A DNA stretch of 64,000 nucleotides from Planococcus glaciei (lineage in GTDB: Bacteria > Bacillota > Bacilli > Bacillales_A > Planococcaceae). The stretch spans positions 124,001 to 188,000 of the forward strand of contig NZ_FNDC01000005.1 of NCBI RefSeq assembly GCF_900099655.1, given 5' to 3'. Positions 36,405-44,218 of the stretch are shown here, one piece after another (within the stretch, counting starts at the first letter, position 1; each line of letters begins with the position of its first letter). The translations under genes and the position numbers were made by a program. Under the pieces are notes generated by a model. The model was not told where the DNA came from, did no database searches, and was given only the letters and a program-made list of their open reading frames with translations.

Positions 36405-36575
36405 TTAAAGGCCTTTTTGCTGAAGTTCCAGCTTCTTCTGTTCCAGCGCAATCTTGTCGCGCTCCAGCTGGATTTTCGCTATGTTCACTTGTGCTTTCGT
36501 GCGCATGTCAAAACCGATAAGCACCAGAAAGGCAAGACCAAGTATAGCCGCCAATGCAAATAATCCGATTTCCAT
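36405..36575 (-). CDS. Small single-pass membrane protein, 56 aa
   Basis: ATG at 36575 is preceded by AAGGAGGG at 5-base spacing and the frame ends at a TAA 16 bases before a good terminator, a complete small transcription unit. The product has one transmembrane helix (about 4-22, LFALAAILGLAFLVLIGF) followed by a charged amphipathic helix (KIQLERDKIALEQKKLELQQKG) with hydrophobics at 3-4 spacing, likely a coiled coil in the cytosol. The arrangement recalls small membrane-anchored regulators, but I do not recognise the family. Confidence 0.72.
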   Translation of the reverse strand: MEIGLFALAAILGLAFLVLIGFDMRTKAQVNIAKIQLERDKIALEQKKLELQQKGL

Positions 36576-36656
36576 GGAATCCCTCCTTCATAAAAGACTT
36601 CTGCTTATTCTACGGAAGAGAGGGGCAGAAGTTTCAGGTTGATTTGTGGGGCAGAA

Positions 36657-36761
36657 GCGTATTTTTGTTGTCGCCGAGCGTATATGCGGAGTTATGGAGC
36701 GTATTTTAACCTTAGCTGAGCGTATTCTTTAGACAACCGAGCGTATTCTAAAAACGAAACC
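36657..36761 (+). repeat. 21-bp-period repeat array, family 1
   Basis: Five units begin at 36657, 36678, 36699, 36720 and 36741, each with GCGTATNTT or a close variant followed by variable bases and usually ending in GA. Steps are exactly 21 bp. It is located between the small membrane protein gene and the HutG-like gene. Confidence 0.88.
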
Positions 36762-36794
36762 GCAAACCCTTTAAAAGACAGATGCCCAAACATA

Positions 36795-36824
36795 AAAAAC
36801 GCACCAGCTAAGTTCAGCTGGTGC
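36795..36824 (-). terminator. Terminator of the HutG-like gene
   Basis: GCACCAGCT, loop GAACTT, AGCTGGTGC then GTTTTTT on the minus strand. Confidence 0.85.
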
Positions 36825-36835
36825 ACTAAAAAGAT

Positions 36836-37771
36836 TTAATTGAACGCAGCCATCACTTCGGCTACCAAATACGCTGCAAGCTTTGTGGTCTTGCCGTTCT
36901 CGTCAATTGTCGGATTGACGTCGGAGATATCGAAGCTTTGCACTTTTGGGTTGGCGACGATGTGCCATAGCAATTGCCGCACGACGACTGGTTCAAGCCC
37001 GAACGGTGACGCGTCGACGATGCTCGGGGCATGGAACGATGATAGGGATTCCATGCAGAAGCTGACGATAATGTGGTCGTGCTTCTCGCAAAATGCATCG
37101 ATGACGTTTTGCGTGCTTTGCAAGTCGCGCAGCGCAAGGTCTTCCGCAAGCACATACTGCGCGCCGAGCTTGTCAGCCTGATTGAATATGGCGCGCGTGT
37201 TGCCGAGCGGCTGGACGCCGAGCACCAGGTAGCCGGCATTGTCATCCGACTCCAGGATCTGCTTGAACATCGTGCCGGCATGCGGGCGATCCGACTCCTG
37301 CAGATCGAAATTGGAATCGATGCTGATGATGCCGATTTTCGCATCAGCGCCGAAAAAGCGCCGCGCTCCCCAATAATGGCCGTAAGTGGTTTCGTGTCCG
37401 CCGCCGAGGATGATCGGCGTCGATCCGCAGCGCAGCAAATTGCTGACGTGTTCGCCCAGTTCCCGCTGCGCTTTTTCCATCTTGCCATCTTTTTGCATCA
37501 CGGTGCCGGAATCAATAAGCGGGCGCCCGCCCAAATGATCGGGCAATTGCGCCAGCTGGCTCCGGATCTGGTCCGGTGCTTCGGCAGCTCCGGCCTGTCC
37601 GCCGCTGCGCTGGACGCCTTCATCGCATTCAAAGCCGAGGATGGAAAAAGAGCCTTTCGGCGCCTCGATGCTGCTCACGAATTCGACGCTTTGGTGAAAG
37701 CGGAAACTATCCCGGTCTGACTCGCTGTCGATCGGTCCGTGCCAAAAATGCTTTCTCGGTAATTTATACAA
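36836..37771 (-). CDS. HutG-like arginase/formimidoylglutamase family protein with altered metal site
   Basis: A 311-residue ureohydrolase-fold protein. From memory the N-terminus (MYKLPRKHFWHGPIDSESD) resembles staphylococcal HutG, which supports TTG 37771 as start (GAGGTG 5 bases upstream). Normal enzymes bind two Mn2+ through a His, DAHxD and a DxD. Here H126 (GGGHETTYGH), D152 and D156 remain, but the DAHxD His is N154 (IDSNFD) and the DxD is C239-M-E241 (SFCMESLSSFHAP). The usual APGVSAP loop is APSIVDASP. Activity on formiminoglutamate is therefore doubtful. No hut genes are adjacent. Confidence 0.8.
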   Translation of the reverse strand: MYKLPRKHFWHGPIDSESDRDSFRFHQSVEFVSSIEAPKGSFSILGFECDEGVQRSGGQAGAAEAPDQIRSQLAQLPDHLGGRPLIDSGTVMQKDGKMEKAQRELGEHVSNLLRCGSTPIILGGGHETTYGHYWGARRFFGADAKIGIISIDSNFDLQESDRPHAGTMFKQILESDDNAGYLVLGVQPLGNTRAIFNQADKLGAQYVLAEDLALRDLQSTQNVIDAFCEKHDHIIVSFCMESLSSFHAPSIVDASPFGLEPVVVRQLLWHIVANPKVQSFDISDVNPTIDENGKTTKLAAYLVAEVMAAFN

Positions 37772-37872
37772 ATAGAACACCTCGAGTAAATATATTATAA
37801 AGCTTCATCTTCCTATTGTAATGAATTTCAGGGAGCTGTGCATGAAAACATTCCCCAAACGGAAAAGAACAA

Positions 37873-37906
37873 AAAAGGAAAGCCGCCAATGCGGCGGCTT
37901 TCCTTC
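37873..37906 (-). terminator. Terminator of the HxlR gene
   Basis: AAGGAAAGCCGCC and GGCGGCTTTCCTT form a 13-bp stem around GCATT; T-run on the minus strand. Confidence 0.88.
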
Positions 37907-37954
37907 TGATTTATTTGGTCGATCTGCTTTTTGATTCAAAAAGAACCAATCCCA

Positions 37955-38293
37955 TTAAGAGGATTCCTTGTCAGTTTGGCGTTCGATTTCCATGTACTGC
38001 CGAGCCCATTGCTGCAAGGGCTGGAGGCTGTCTGCCAAAGCGCTGCCTTTTTCGGTCAGGCGATACATGGCTCCGGATGCACCGCTTTCCACGGCTTTCT
38101 CAACCAGGCCTTCTTCTGCAAGTTCGGAAAGCTTCAGCGACAGCGATCTGGAGGTAATGCCCTTGATGTCGCGCTTGATGTCCGAGAAACGCGCTGTCTG
38201 ATTTTCACATAGCGATAAATAATGGACGAGCTGTCCGGTCCATTTTTTCCCGAGCACCTGAAAAGACGCTTCTATATATGGAGAGACTTTCAT
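37955..38293 (-). CDS. HxlR family transcriptional regulator
   Basis: A 112-residue winged-helix regulator. The HxlR core is visible: LGKKWTGQLVHYL, RFSDIKRDIKGITSRSLSLKLSELAEEGLVEKAV (recognition helix and wing) and MYRLTEKGSAL. The usual N-terminal redox cysteine of HxlR/HypR members is absent; the only Cys is C29 in SLCEN. Start 38293 (MKVSPYIEAS) has AAGGAG at 8-base spacing; the GTG at 38302 overlaps that site. No obvious target gene other than itself; the neighbour is the small membrane protein at 38423. Confidence 0.88.
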   Translation of the reverse strand: MKVSPYIEASFQVLGKKWTGQLVHYLSLCENQTARFSDIKRDIKGITSRSLSLKLSELAEEGLVEKAVESGASGAMYRLTEKGSALADSLQPLQQWARQYMEIERQTDKESS

Positions 38294-38422
38294 TTTTATC
38301 ACTCCTTAACAAAATTGCGAACACTTAAAGATAATCTAAGTATAAAAAGTATACTACTGGGGCGGAGTCAGATGAAAACGACCTCTTCCAAGTTTTGCAC
38401 CCTGGAAAAGGCCTATCCACTT

Positions 38423-38812
38423 TTACTCTTTTTCCGTCAAGAACGAAATGACCACAAACAACAGGAAAGCAAGCAAGAGCAATGATCCGCCGATGATGAA
38501 CAGAATCATCACCAATGTTTCATTCCAATTGAACGGATTCAAGTTGTAAATCCACATGCCGGCCGTTAAGCCGAATGCGCCGGCCATGGCGAGGACGCTG
38601 TGGACGGCAACCAATTTCTTGTACTTGACCGTATAGACGCGGTAGAAAATGCCCCAGGCAAATACCGATAGCCAGCCGACGACTAAGATGTGGGCGTGGA
38701 CGGGGCGCAGCGAATAATCCATTTCGCCCGCCATTTGTGAACCAAGAAATGTGCCAATAAAGCCAAAAATGGCTGCGAACTGGATCAAGCGTAGACTCCA
38801 GGTTTTTTCCAT
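38423..38812 (-). CDS. Four-helix membrane protein with HAHxxxxGW motif (haem-copper oxidase subunit I-like)
   Basis: A 129-residue membrane protein with four predicted helices. The motif PVHAHILVVGWLSVFAWGIFYRVY carries H39 and H41 and resembles short bacterial proteins often annotated as cytochrome c oxidase subunit I-like (HAHxxxxGW ... FYR). It is far too short to be an oxidase; haem binding is possible but not shown. ATG 38812 has GGAGG at 8-base spacing; the longer frame to 39031 overlaps the kinase gene and is not used. It follows the kinase gene by 20 bp and is probably co-transcribed. Confidence 0.72.
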   Translation of the reverse strand: MEKTWSLRLIQFAAIFGFIGTFLGSQMAGEMDYSLRPVHAHILVVGWLSVFAWGIFYRVYTVKYKKLVAVHSVLAMAGAFGLTAGMWIYNLNPFNWNETLVMILFIIGGSLLLLAFLLFVVISFLTEKE

Positions 38813-38831
38813 AGTAAGAACCTCCAGTAAG

Positions 38832-40223
38832 TTAATGTTTCGTTTCCGGAGACGGGAAGGTGATGGTAAATTCGCTTCCTTCTCCGGAGTGGCTTTGGAC
38901 TCCGATCGTTCCGCCGTGCAGCGTGACAATTTGCTGGACGATGGACAAACCGAGCCCGGTGCCGTCGTTTTTGCGTGCCGCATCAACGCGGTAAAAGCGC
39001 TCGAACAGCTGCGGGATGGCGTCTTCCGCAATGCCGATGCCGCTGTCTTTGAACGACACCGCTATCCCATTATCAGTCGAACGCAAGTTGATTTCAATAC
39101 TGCCGCCGGGTTTATTGTACTTGATGGCATTGGTCAGCAGGTTGTCCCAGACGTTTTGGAGCAGTTCCGCATCCCCGTGGAATAAAACCGGGGCCAGCTT
39201 GTATGAGATGTCGATGTCTTCCTCTTCCAGGCGCCAGCGGTATTTCTGGATAACGCTTTTCAGACTTTCATCGAGGCGAAACTCGGCAGCTTTCATCGGG
39301 TAGGCGCCTTGGTCAAGCGAAGTCAGCAGCAGCAATTGCCGCGTCAGGCTGGACAGCCGTTTCGCTTCCTGGTCGATGATCGACGTGTAGGCGAGGCGGT
39401 CGCTGTCTGACAGGTCCGGCGACTTTAACAGGTCTGCATAGCCCTGGATGTTCATGAGCGGCGACTGGAAATCGTGCGAGACGTTATTGATGAACGATTT
39501 CCGCGCGAGATCGTTGTGCTTCAATTGCGTCTGCATCAAGTTGAAGCTTTCCGACAGCTGGCCGATCTCGTCGTTGCGCTTGATTTCCAGCGGGTAGCTG
39601 TAGTTTTCGCGTGCAATGTAGCGGGTCGCTTCGGTCAATTGGACAATCGGGCGTGTCAATTGGCGGGCCATCCAGATCATGCCAAGAATGCTGACAATGC
39701 CGATGGCGCCGACAAACCCGATCAGGACGGCGTGGATATCGGTCGCGACAAGTTTCGTGTCCTGCCGGATGAAAAGTCCGTAGGTTTCATCCTCAAACGT
39801 AAACGGCACCCCGACCGTGTTATGAAGCTTGTTCGAGAAATGGGAAATCATGAAAATTTTGCCCGAAAAATCATCCAGGCCGGTATACATTACGCCGTCG
39901 GATATGACGCGATCGGCTTCCTGCGGCAACGCTGTGTCGTCAAACGCGTCCCCGTAAAAGGTTTTCCCGCCGCTGCTGTCGACGACCGCAATCTGGTAGC
40001 CGAGCTTCGCCACCGCTTCCAAGTACCGGTCAAAGCTTTCTTTCGAATACGGCACATAATTGACCGTCGACACAATTTCTCCTGCGACGGCTATGTTTTT
40101 CTCAATTTCCTGTTCTTTTGTGACCGTCAAATAGAAAAAGTTGGCGATGGCAAAGCCGATCAAAATGGAAATGGCCAGGATGAACAGCGTAGAAACGATA
40201 AATTGGCGGTACAGCGACTTCAT
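38832..40223 (-). CDS. HAMP-domain sensor histidine kinase
   Basis: A 463-residue membrane sensor kinase. TM1 about 10-32, an extracytoplasmic sensor region about 33-160, TM2 about 163-185, HAMP (about 187-240: RQLTRPIVQLTEATRYIARENY), HisKA with the phosphoacceptor in NVSHDFQSPLMNIQGYADLL, and HATPase_c with DNLLTNAIKYN (N box), DSGIGI (G1) and GTGLGLSIV (G2). It overlaps the response regulator gene by 4 bp (ATGA). The signal is unknown; the MMPL transporter gene next to the pair is a plausible target. Confidence 0.93.
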   Translation of the reverse strand: MKSLYRQFIVSTLFILAISILIGFAIANFFYLTVTKEQEIEKNIAVAGEIVSTVNYVPYSKESFDRYLEAVAKLGYQIAVVDSSGGKTFYGDAFDDTALPQEADRVISDGVMYTGLDDFSGKIFMISHFSNKLHNTVGVPFTFEDETYGLFIRQDTKLVATDIHAVLIGFVGAIGIVSILGMIWMARQLTRPIVQLTEATRYIARENYSYPLEIKRNDEIGQLSESFNLMQTQLKHNDLARKSFINNVSHDFQSPLMNIQGYADLLKSPDLSDSDRLAYTSIIDQEAKRLSSLTRQLLLLTSLDQGAYPMKAAEFRLDESLKSVIQKYRWRLEEEDIDISYKLAPVLFHGDAELLQNVWDNLLTNAIKYNKPGGSIEINLRSTDNGIAVSFKDSGIGIAEDAIPQLFERFYRVDAARKNDGTGLGLSIVQQIVTLHGGTIGVQSHSGEGSEFTITFPSPETKH

Positions 40224-40891
40224 TTCGGCGCCTCGAGTTTATAGCCGATGCCGCGCAGTGTATGGATTTCGACATTGGCGCCGTAGCGCTTCAGCCGGTC
40301 CCGTATACGGTTGATATGGGTGTTCAAGGTCATTTCATTGCCTTCGTTGTCTTCGCCCCAAACCTGTTCCATCAACAGGCTGCGGGGCGTCGCCATATTG
40401 GCGCGCGCCGCCAGGACCGACAGGATTTCGAATTCCTTCAGCGGCAGGATCAAAGTTTCATGGTCGATGGCCACTTCGAAATTGCGGCGGTTGATCGACA
40501 GATTGCCGGCGTTCAGATTTTCCTGCAGGGAACGCTCGGAACGCCGGAGTACGACTGCGACGCGGAACAACAGCTCGCGCGGTTCAAACGGTTTGACCAT
40601 ATAATCTTCGGACCCGGACAGGAAGCCTTTTTCCTTGTCGTCAAGCTGCCCCTTTGCCGTCAGCAGAATTACCGGGATCTCCAGCTCCTGCGTCAGGATT
40701 CGGGTCAATTCAAACCCATCCATTCCGGGCATCATGACGTCGACAATGGCCAAGTCGACGGTGAGCTCTTCAAGCAGCAGGAGCGCCTGTTCCGCGTCAC
40801 TTGCCTTGTAGACGGTATAGCCTTCCTTGCCGAGATGAATCGCGACCAGCTGCTGAATATAAAGGTCGTCGTCCACGACGAGTATTTTCAT
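40220..40891 (-). CDS. OmpR/PhoB family response regulator
   Basis: A 223-residue regulator: receiver domain (1-115) with acidic pocket DDD (7-9), phosphoacceptor D51 in IVDVMMPGMDG and switch Lys in MVKPFEPRELL; and a winged-helix OmpR domain (about 130-220: NRRNFEVAIDHETLILPLKEFEILSVL ... LNTHINRIRDRLK). GGGAGG precedes the ATG. It forms a translationally coupled pair with the kinase gene downstream and follows the MMPL gene by 75 bp across a hairpin. Confidence 0.95.
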   Translation of the reverse strand: MKILVVDDDLYIQQLVAIHLGKEGYTVYKASDAEQALLLLEELTVDLAIVDVMMPGMDGFELTRILTQELEIPVILLTAKGQLDDKEKGFLSGSEDYMVKPFEPRELLFRVAVVLRRSERSLQENLNAGNLSINRRNFEVAIDHETLILPLKEFEILSVLAARANMATPRSLLMEQVWGEDNEGNEMTLNTHINRIRDRLKRYGANVEIHTLRGIGYKLEAPK

Positions 40892-40915
40892 TGGAATTCC
40901 TCCCCATCAATAGAA

Positions 40916-40941
40916 AGCCCGGCATAATTGGTAGCCGGGCT
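40916..40941 (-). terminator. Hairpin between MMPL gene and response regulator gene
   Basis: AGCCCGGC, loop TACCAATTAT, GCCGGGCT then TTCTATT. The T-run is poor, so this may only partially terminate MMPL transcription. Confidence 0.5.
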
Positions 40942-40966
40942 ATCAGCTCATTCCATTATGCAGGGT

Positions 40967-43066
40967 TTACTTGTCTTTTTCAAAAAACAAAATCAGGGCC
41001 GGAAGCAGCATGCCGCGCACGAGGAACGTATCGATCAGGATCCCAATGGATACCATAAAGCCAAAGACGAACAAATCGGCGATCGGCATCGTCGTAAGGG
41101 CTGCGAATGTTGCCGCCAGGATGATTCCGGCGCTTGAAATCACGCCGCCGGTATTGCGGATCGCCACTTCGAGCGCGTCTTTCACTTTGCGGGTTTTCCG
41201 CTCTTCCATAAAGCGCGATACCAGGATGATGTTGTAGTCAATGCCGAGTGCGACCAGGAAGATGAACGCATAGACCGGCACGCGCGTACTGATGGCATCA
41301 AACCCGAACAGCACATCGATAAGGAAAATTCCCAAGCCTAGCGCTGATACATAAGAGAATAGGATCGTTGCCATCATATAGAACGGCATTTTCCATGAAC
41401 GGGTCAGGACAAACAAGAGCACCAGAATCAAAATCGTTTCAAGCGCTACGATTTTGTAGATGTCGCTGTTGTTGACATTGCGTTCGTCCACCAGTTTTGG
41501 CGTAATGCCGCCGAAATGCGTTTCGCCGTCAATTCCCGCTTCTTCAAGAAGGGCTGCACTGTCATCCCGCAAGTTTTCTACGAAATCAAGCGCTTCTGTT
41601 GTATACGGGTTAATGGATAAGGCTAAGTTGTATTTCACGGCTTCGCCGTTTTCGGTTTGGCCGGAAAGACGGGCAGAGGCAATTTCGTCGTAAGCTGTCA
41701 ATTGCTCAGAAAGAGCAGCAGCTGCTTCTTCCGAAATCGGCTCATCGCTGACGACCAATAAAGTAGAAGGCGCGATTTCGCCTTTTTCGAATTTCTCTTC
41801 GACAATTTCATAGCCGACGCGTGATGGCATATCATCCGGGAATGATTTCACGGTGTCGAATTCAAATTCCAGGTTGATAACATTGATGGCCGAGATGATC
41901 ATCAAAATTGCGACAAGGCCACCGGACAATACAGGTTTGTTGACGACAAATTTCGCAACTGGCCCCCAGATGCCGTGCTTGACGTTTTTCGCGTCGCCGT
42001 ATTTCGGCACTTTCGGCCAGAACGCTTTACGGCCGAACAGTGTGAAGAGTGCTGGCACTAATGTAATCGACGCAATCATGATGACAAATACCGCAGTCCC
42101 GAAAATCGGTGCGAAGTTCGCGTAGTCGCGGAAGTCCGCAAAGAATAGGACAAGCATTGCTGCAAGTACGGTGCCGCCTGCGAAGAAGACCGGTTCACCG
42201 GTTGCGCGCATGGCGTATTTCATCGCTTCGTATTTGCTTTCATAATGGTTCAGTTCTTCGCGATAGCGGGAGAACACGAACAGGGAGTAATCGATGACGG
42301 CTGCGAACAACAAAATGCTCATAATCGACGTCGTCTGGCTTGTCAGTTCCAAGCCGCCTTTGCCCATGAAGGCAAGAATCTGGTTGACCACTTGATAGAC
42401 AATCGCCGTTGCCAACAGCGGAATAATGGCAAGTAATGGTGAACGGTAAATCACGATCAACAGAACCAGGATAATCAAAACAGTCGCGATCAAGAGCACG
42501 AAGTCCGCTTCTTCAAACAGTTTCACCGTATCGCCTGCAATGCCGGCCGGTCCTGTGATGTAGAATTCCATGTTGTCAAAATCAGCGGCAATGTCGCTGC
42601 CAATTTCGGAAGCTTCATCGTTGATCTCCGCGAAGTCGGCGCTGCCAAGCCCTGCTTGGAGCGTCATCGGGATGATCATCGTCGTGTTGTCTTCGGAATA
42701 AAAGCCTGCCAAAGCAGGGGGCGGAAGCTGGCTGATGTCGACAATCGAGTCGATGCCTTCAATCTTAGCGTCCGTAATGCCTGCCAGGATGTCCTGGACG
42801 GCTGTTAAATCGACGTCGCCTTCCGCGTTATGGAAGACGAGGATGCCGGGGGTTCCCTGGTCATCCGGGAAATACTCTTTCAGTTTCTGGTCCGCGATGA
42901 TCGACTGTGCGTCATCCGGCAGCGACTGGAAGTTTGCGACTTTGTAGTCGTTCAGACTGGGTCCGAATGTCAAGACGACTGCGAGAACGATCCAGGCAAT
43001 GATGGTGATCCACATGCCGCGTTTCGTGGAGACCCAGTCGGTGATCGGGTTTAAGAACTTATTCAT
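40967..43066 (-). CDS. MMPL/RND-family transporter (YdfJ-like)
   Basis: A 699-residue exporter with the twofold MMPL layout: TM1, a large extracytoplasmic domain (about 35-175), five to six helices (about 178-370), a second extracytoplasmic domain (about 400-520) and six more helices. The SSD-like segments VIDYSLFVFSRYREEL and GIDYNIILVSRFMEERKTRKV carry the DY pair used for proton relay. Family members export lipids, siderophores or drugs; the substrate here is unknown. ATG 43066 has AGAGGAG at 8-base spacing. It sits upstream of a two-component system, reminiscent of ydfHI/ydfJ in B. subtilis. Confidence 0.92.
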   Translation of the reverse strand: MNKFLNPITDWVSTKRGMWITIIAWIVLAVVLTFGPSLNDYKVANFQSLPDDAQSIIADQKLKEYFPDDQGTPGILVFHNAEGDVDLTAVQDILAGITDAKIEGIDSIVDISQLPPPALAGFYSEDNTTMIIPMTLQAGLGSADFAEINDEASEIGSDIAADFDNMEFYITGPAGIAGDTVKLFEEADFVLLIATVLIILVLLIVIYRSPLLAIIPLLATAIVYQVVNQILAFMGKGGLELTSQTTSIMSILLFAAVIDYSLFVFSRYREELNHYESKYEAMKYAMRATGEPVFFAGGTVLAAMLVLFFADFRDYANFAPIFGTAVFVIMIASITLVPALFTLFGRKAFWPKVPKYGDAKNVKHGIWGPVAKFVVNKPVLSGGLVAILMIISAINVINLEFEFDTVKSFPDDMPSRVGYEIVEEKFEKGEIAPSTLLVVSDEPISEEAAAALSEQLTAYDEIASARLSGQTENGEAVKYNLALSINPYTTEALDFVENLRDDSAALLEEAGIDGETHFGGITPKLVDERNVNNSDIYKIVALETILILVLLFVLTRSWKMPFYMMATILFSYVSALGLGIFLIDVLFGFDAISTRVPVYAFIFLVALGIDYNIILVSRFMEERKTRKVKDALEVAIRNTGGVISSAGIILAATFAALTTMPIADLFVFGFMVSIGILIDTFLVRGMLLPALILFFEKDK

Positions 43067-43101
43067 GTTTGCCACTCCTCTTTTAGTTTAAAAATGATAC
43101 C

Positions 43102-43118
43102 TCCGTTATGATAACGGA
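43102..43118. promoter_or_regulatory. Perfect 17-bp dyad upstream of MMPL gene
   Basis: TCCGTTAT-G-ATAACGGA, 36 bp before the MMPL start codon, in the expected promoter zone. It is a candidate operator for a dimeric repressor (TetR/MarR-like) or for the adjacent response regulator, although response-regulator sites are usually direct repeats. Confidence 0.55.
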
Positions 43119-43208
43119 CGAATATAAATTGAATATCAATTTTTGATGGCAGGAGTTTGAACAGTTGTGTGGCTCCAGCGAATTCATCCGGCTGTTAACT
43201 TGGACCGA

Positions 43209-43330
43209 ACGTATTTTAACCTTTATCGAGCGTATTTTAACCTTTATCGAGCGTATTTTAACCTTTATCGAGCATATTTTAACCTTTACTGAGCGTATTT
43301 CCGGAAAACCGGCCGTATTTTTTAGTGCGG
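43209..43330 (+). repeat. 21-bp-period repeat array, family 1 (cleanest copy)
   Basis: Units begin at 43209, 43230, 43251, 43272 and 43293, all exactly 21 bp apart, with a sixth imperfect unit near 43314. The first three are near-identical (GCGTATTTTAACCTTTATC); later ones drift. The array lies in the 390-bp spacer between the MMPL gene and the divergent DJ-1/PfpI gene. Confidence 0.92.
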
Positions 43331-43455
43331 GCCTAAAAGGTGCGCCGGTATTGGGTAACCAGGGTTCCAGAGGCTTCTTTCAAATTCGGCGAAATGCTAT
43401 AATGCAGGTAAATAAAGCTTCGACAATAGAGTTTATCTCGAAAGGAGAGAGCGGA

Positions 43456-44073
43456 ATGAGCGGAATGAGCGTGAAGGAAGTGCTGTTTGTGGTGTTGGAG
43501 GAGTATGCGGATTGGGAAGCGGCGTCAATTGCTGCGGCGTTGAACGAAGAACCGGAAACGGGCGAGCGGAAATACCGAGTGAAGACGGTGTCGCTTTCGA
43601 AAGATCCGGTAACGTCGATTGGCGGGTTCCGAGTGGTGCCGGATTATACGGTGGACGAAGTGGGCAACGATTTTGCGGGGCTCGTGTTAATCGGCGGGAA
43701 TTCGTGGCATAAAGAGGAGAGCAAGGCGGTCATGGCGCTGGTGCAAAAGGCGCTCGATGCCCATAAAGTCCTCGGTGCCATTTGCGGGGCAACGGAATTT
43801 CTTGGCATGAACGGCGTTTTGAATAATATTCAGCATACGGGCAACCGTTTGGATGAACTACAGGAAGCGGCTGGCGAAAATTACACGAATGCAGCCCGTT
43901 ATGTGGAGCAGCAGGCAGTCCGTGACGGCAACATCATCACCGCAAACGGCTCGGCGTTCCTGGAATTCGGCAAAGAAGTGATGACGGCGCTCGAGTCGGC
44001 TCCGCAAGAAGAAATTGACGAATGGTATGAGTTTTTCAAGAGCGGGTATTATGAGTTTATGCAAAATAAGTAA
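43456..44073 (+). CDS. DJ-1/PfpI family protein (class I glutamine amidotransferase-like)
   Basis: A 205-residue protein of the DJ-1/ThiJ/PfpI superfamily. The nucleophile elbow is at C110 in GAICGATEFLG, with the acidic helix DWEAASIAAAL (about 19-29) contributing the conserved Glu. Family members act as glyoxalases, deglycases, stress chaperones or proteases, and the precise role is unknown; YoaZ of B. subtilis is a similar stress protein. Start 43456 is fixed by AAAGGAGAG at 6-base spacing. The frame extends upstream into the 21-bp repeat array, but that part is not translated from a credible site. Confidence 0.88.
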   Translation: MSGMSVKEVLFVVLEEYADWEAASIAAALNEEPETGERKYRVKTVSLSKDPVTSIGGFRVVPDYTVDEVGNDFAGLVLIGGNSWHKEESKAVMALVQKALDAHKVLGAICGATEFLGMNGVLNNIQHTGNRLDELQEAAGENYTNAARYVEQQAVRDGNIITANGSAFLEFGKEVMTALESAPQEEIDEWYEFFKSGYYEFMQNK

Positions 44074-44079
44074 GGGCTG

Positions 44080-44107
44080 AACCGTAGTCGCTGGGCTGCG
44101 GTTTTTT
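44080..44107 (+). terminator. Rho-independent terminator
   Basis: AACCGTAG, loop TCGCTGGG, CTGCGGTTTTTT, after the DJ-1/PfpI gene. Confidence 0.75.
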
Positions 44108-44218
44108 AGGCCAAATTTAAATGATAAACGCCGAATTCATCCATCAAGGCGATTGTTTACGCGTTATCAAGGTTATCCGATATTCATTCCCAAGACGATT
44201 TTCCGAAGGGGTGGGGCC

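Noticed and set aside
38813..39031. N-terminal extension of the HAHxxxxGW membrane protein
   Set aside because: It overlaps the kinase gene by 200 bp; ATG 38812 has a proper GGAGG and begins the hydrophobic domain.
43209..43330. The 21-bp arrays as a CRISPR array
   Set aside because: The shared core is only about 11-15 bp with 6-10 bp between cores, far shorter than CRISPR repeats and spacers, and no cas genes are present.
43165..43455. N-terminal extension of the DJ-1/PfpI frame (ILTFIER repeats)
   Set aside because: The repeats are translated array sequence; the real start at 43456 has AAAGGAGAG and begins the conserved domain.
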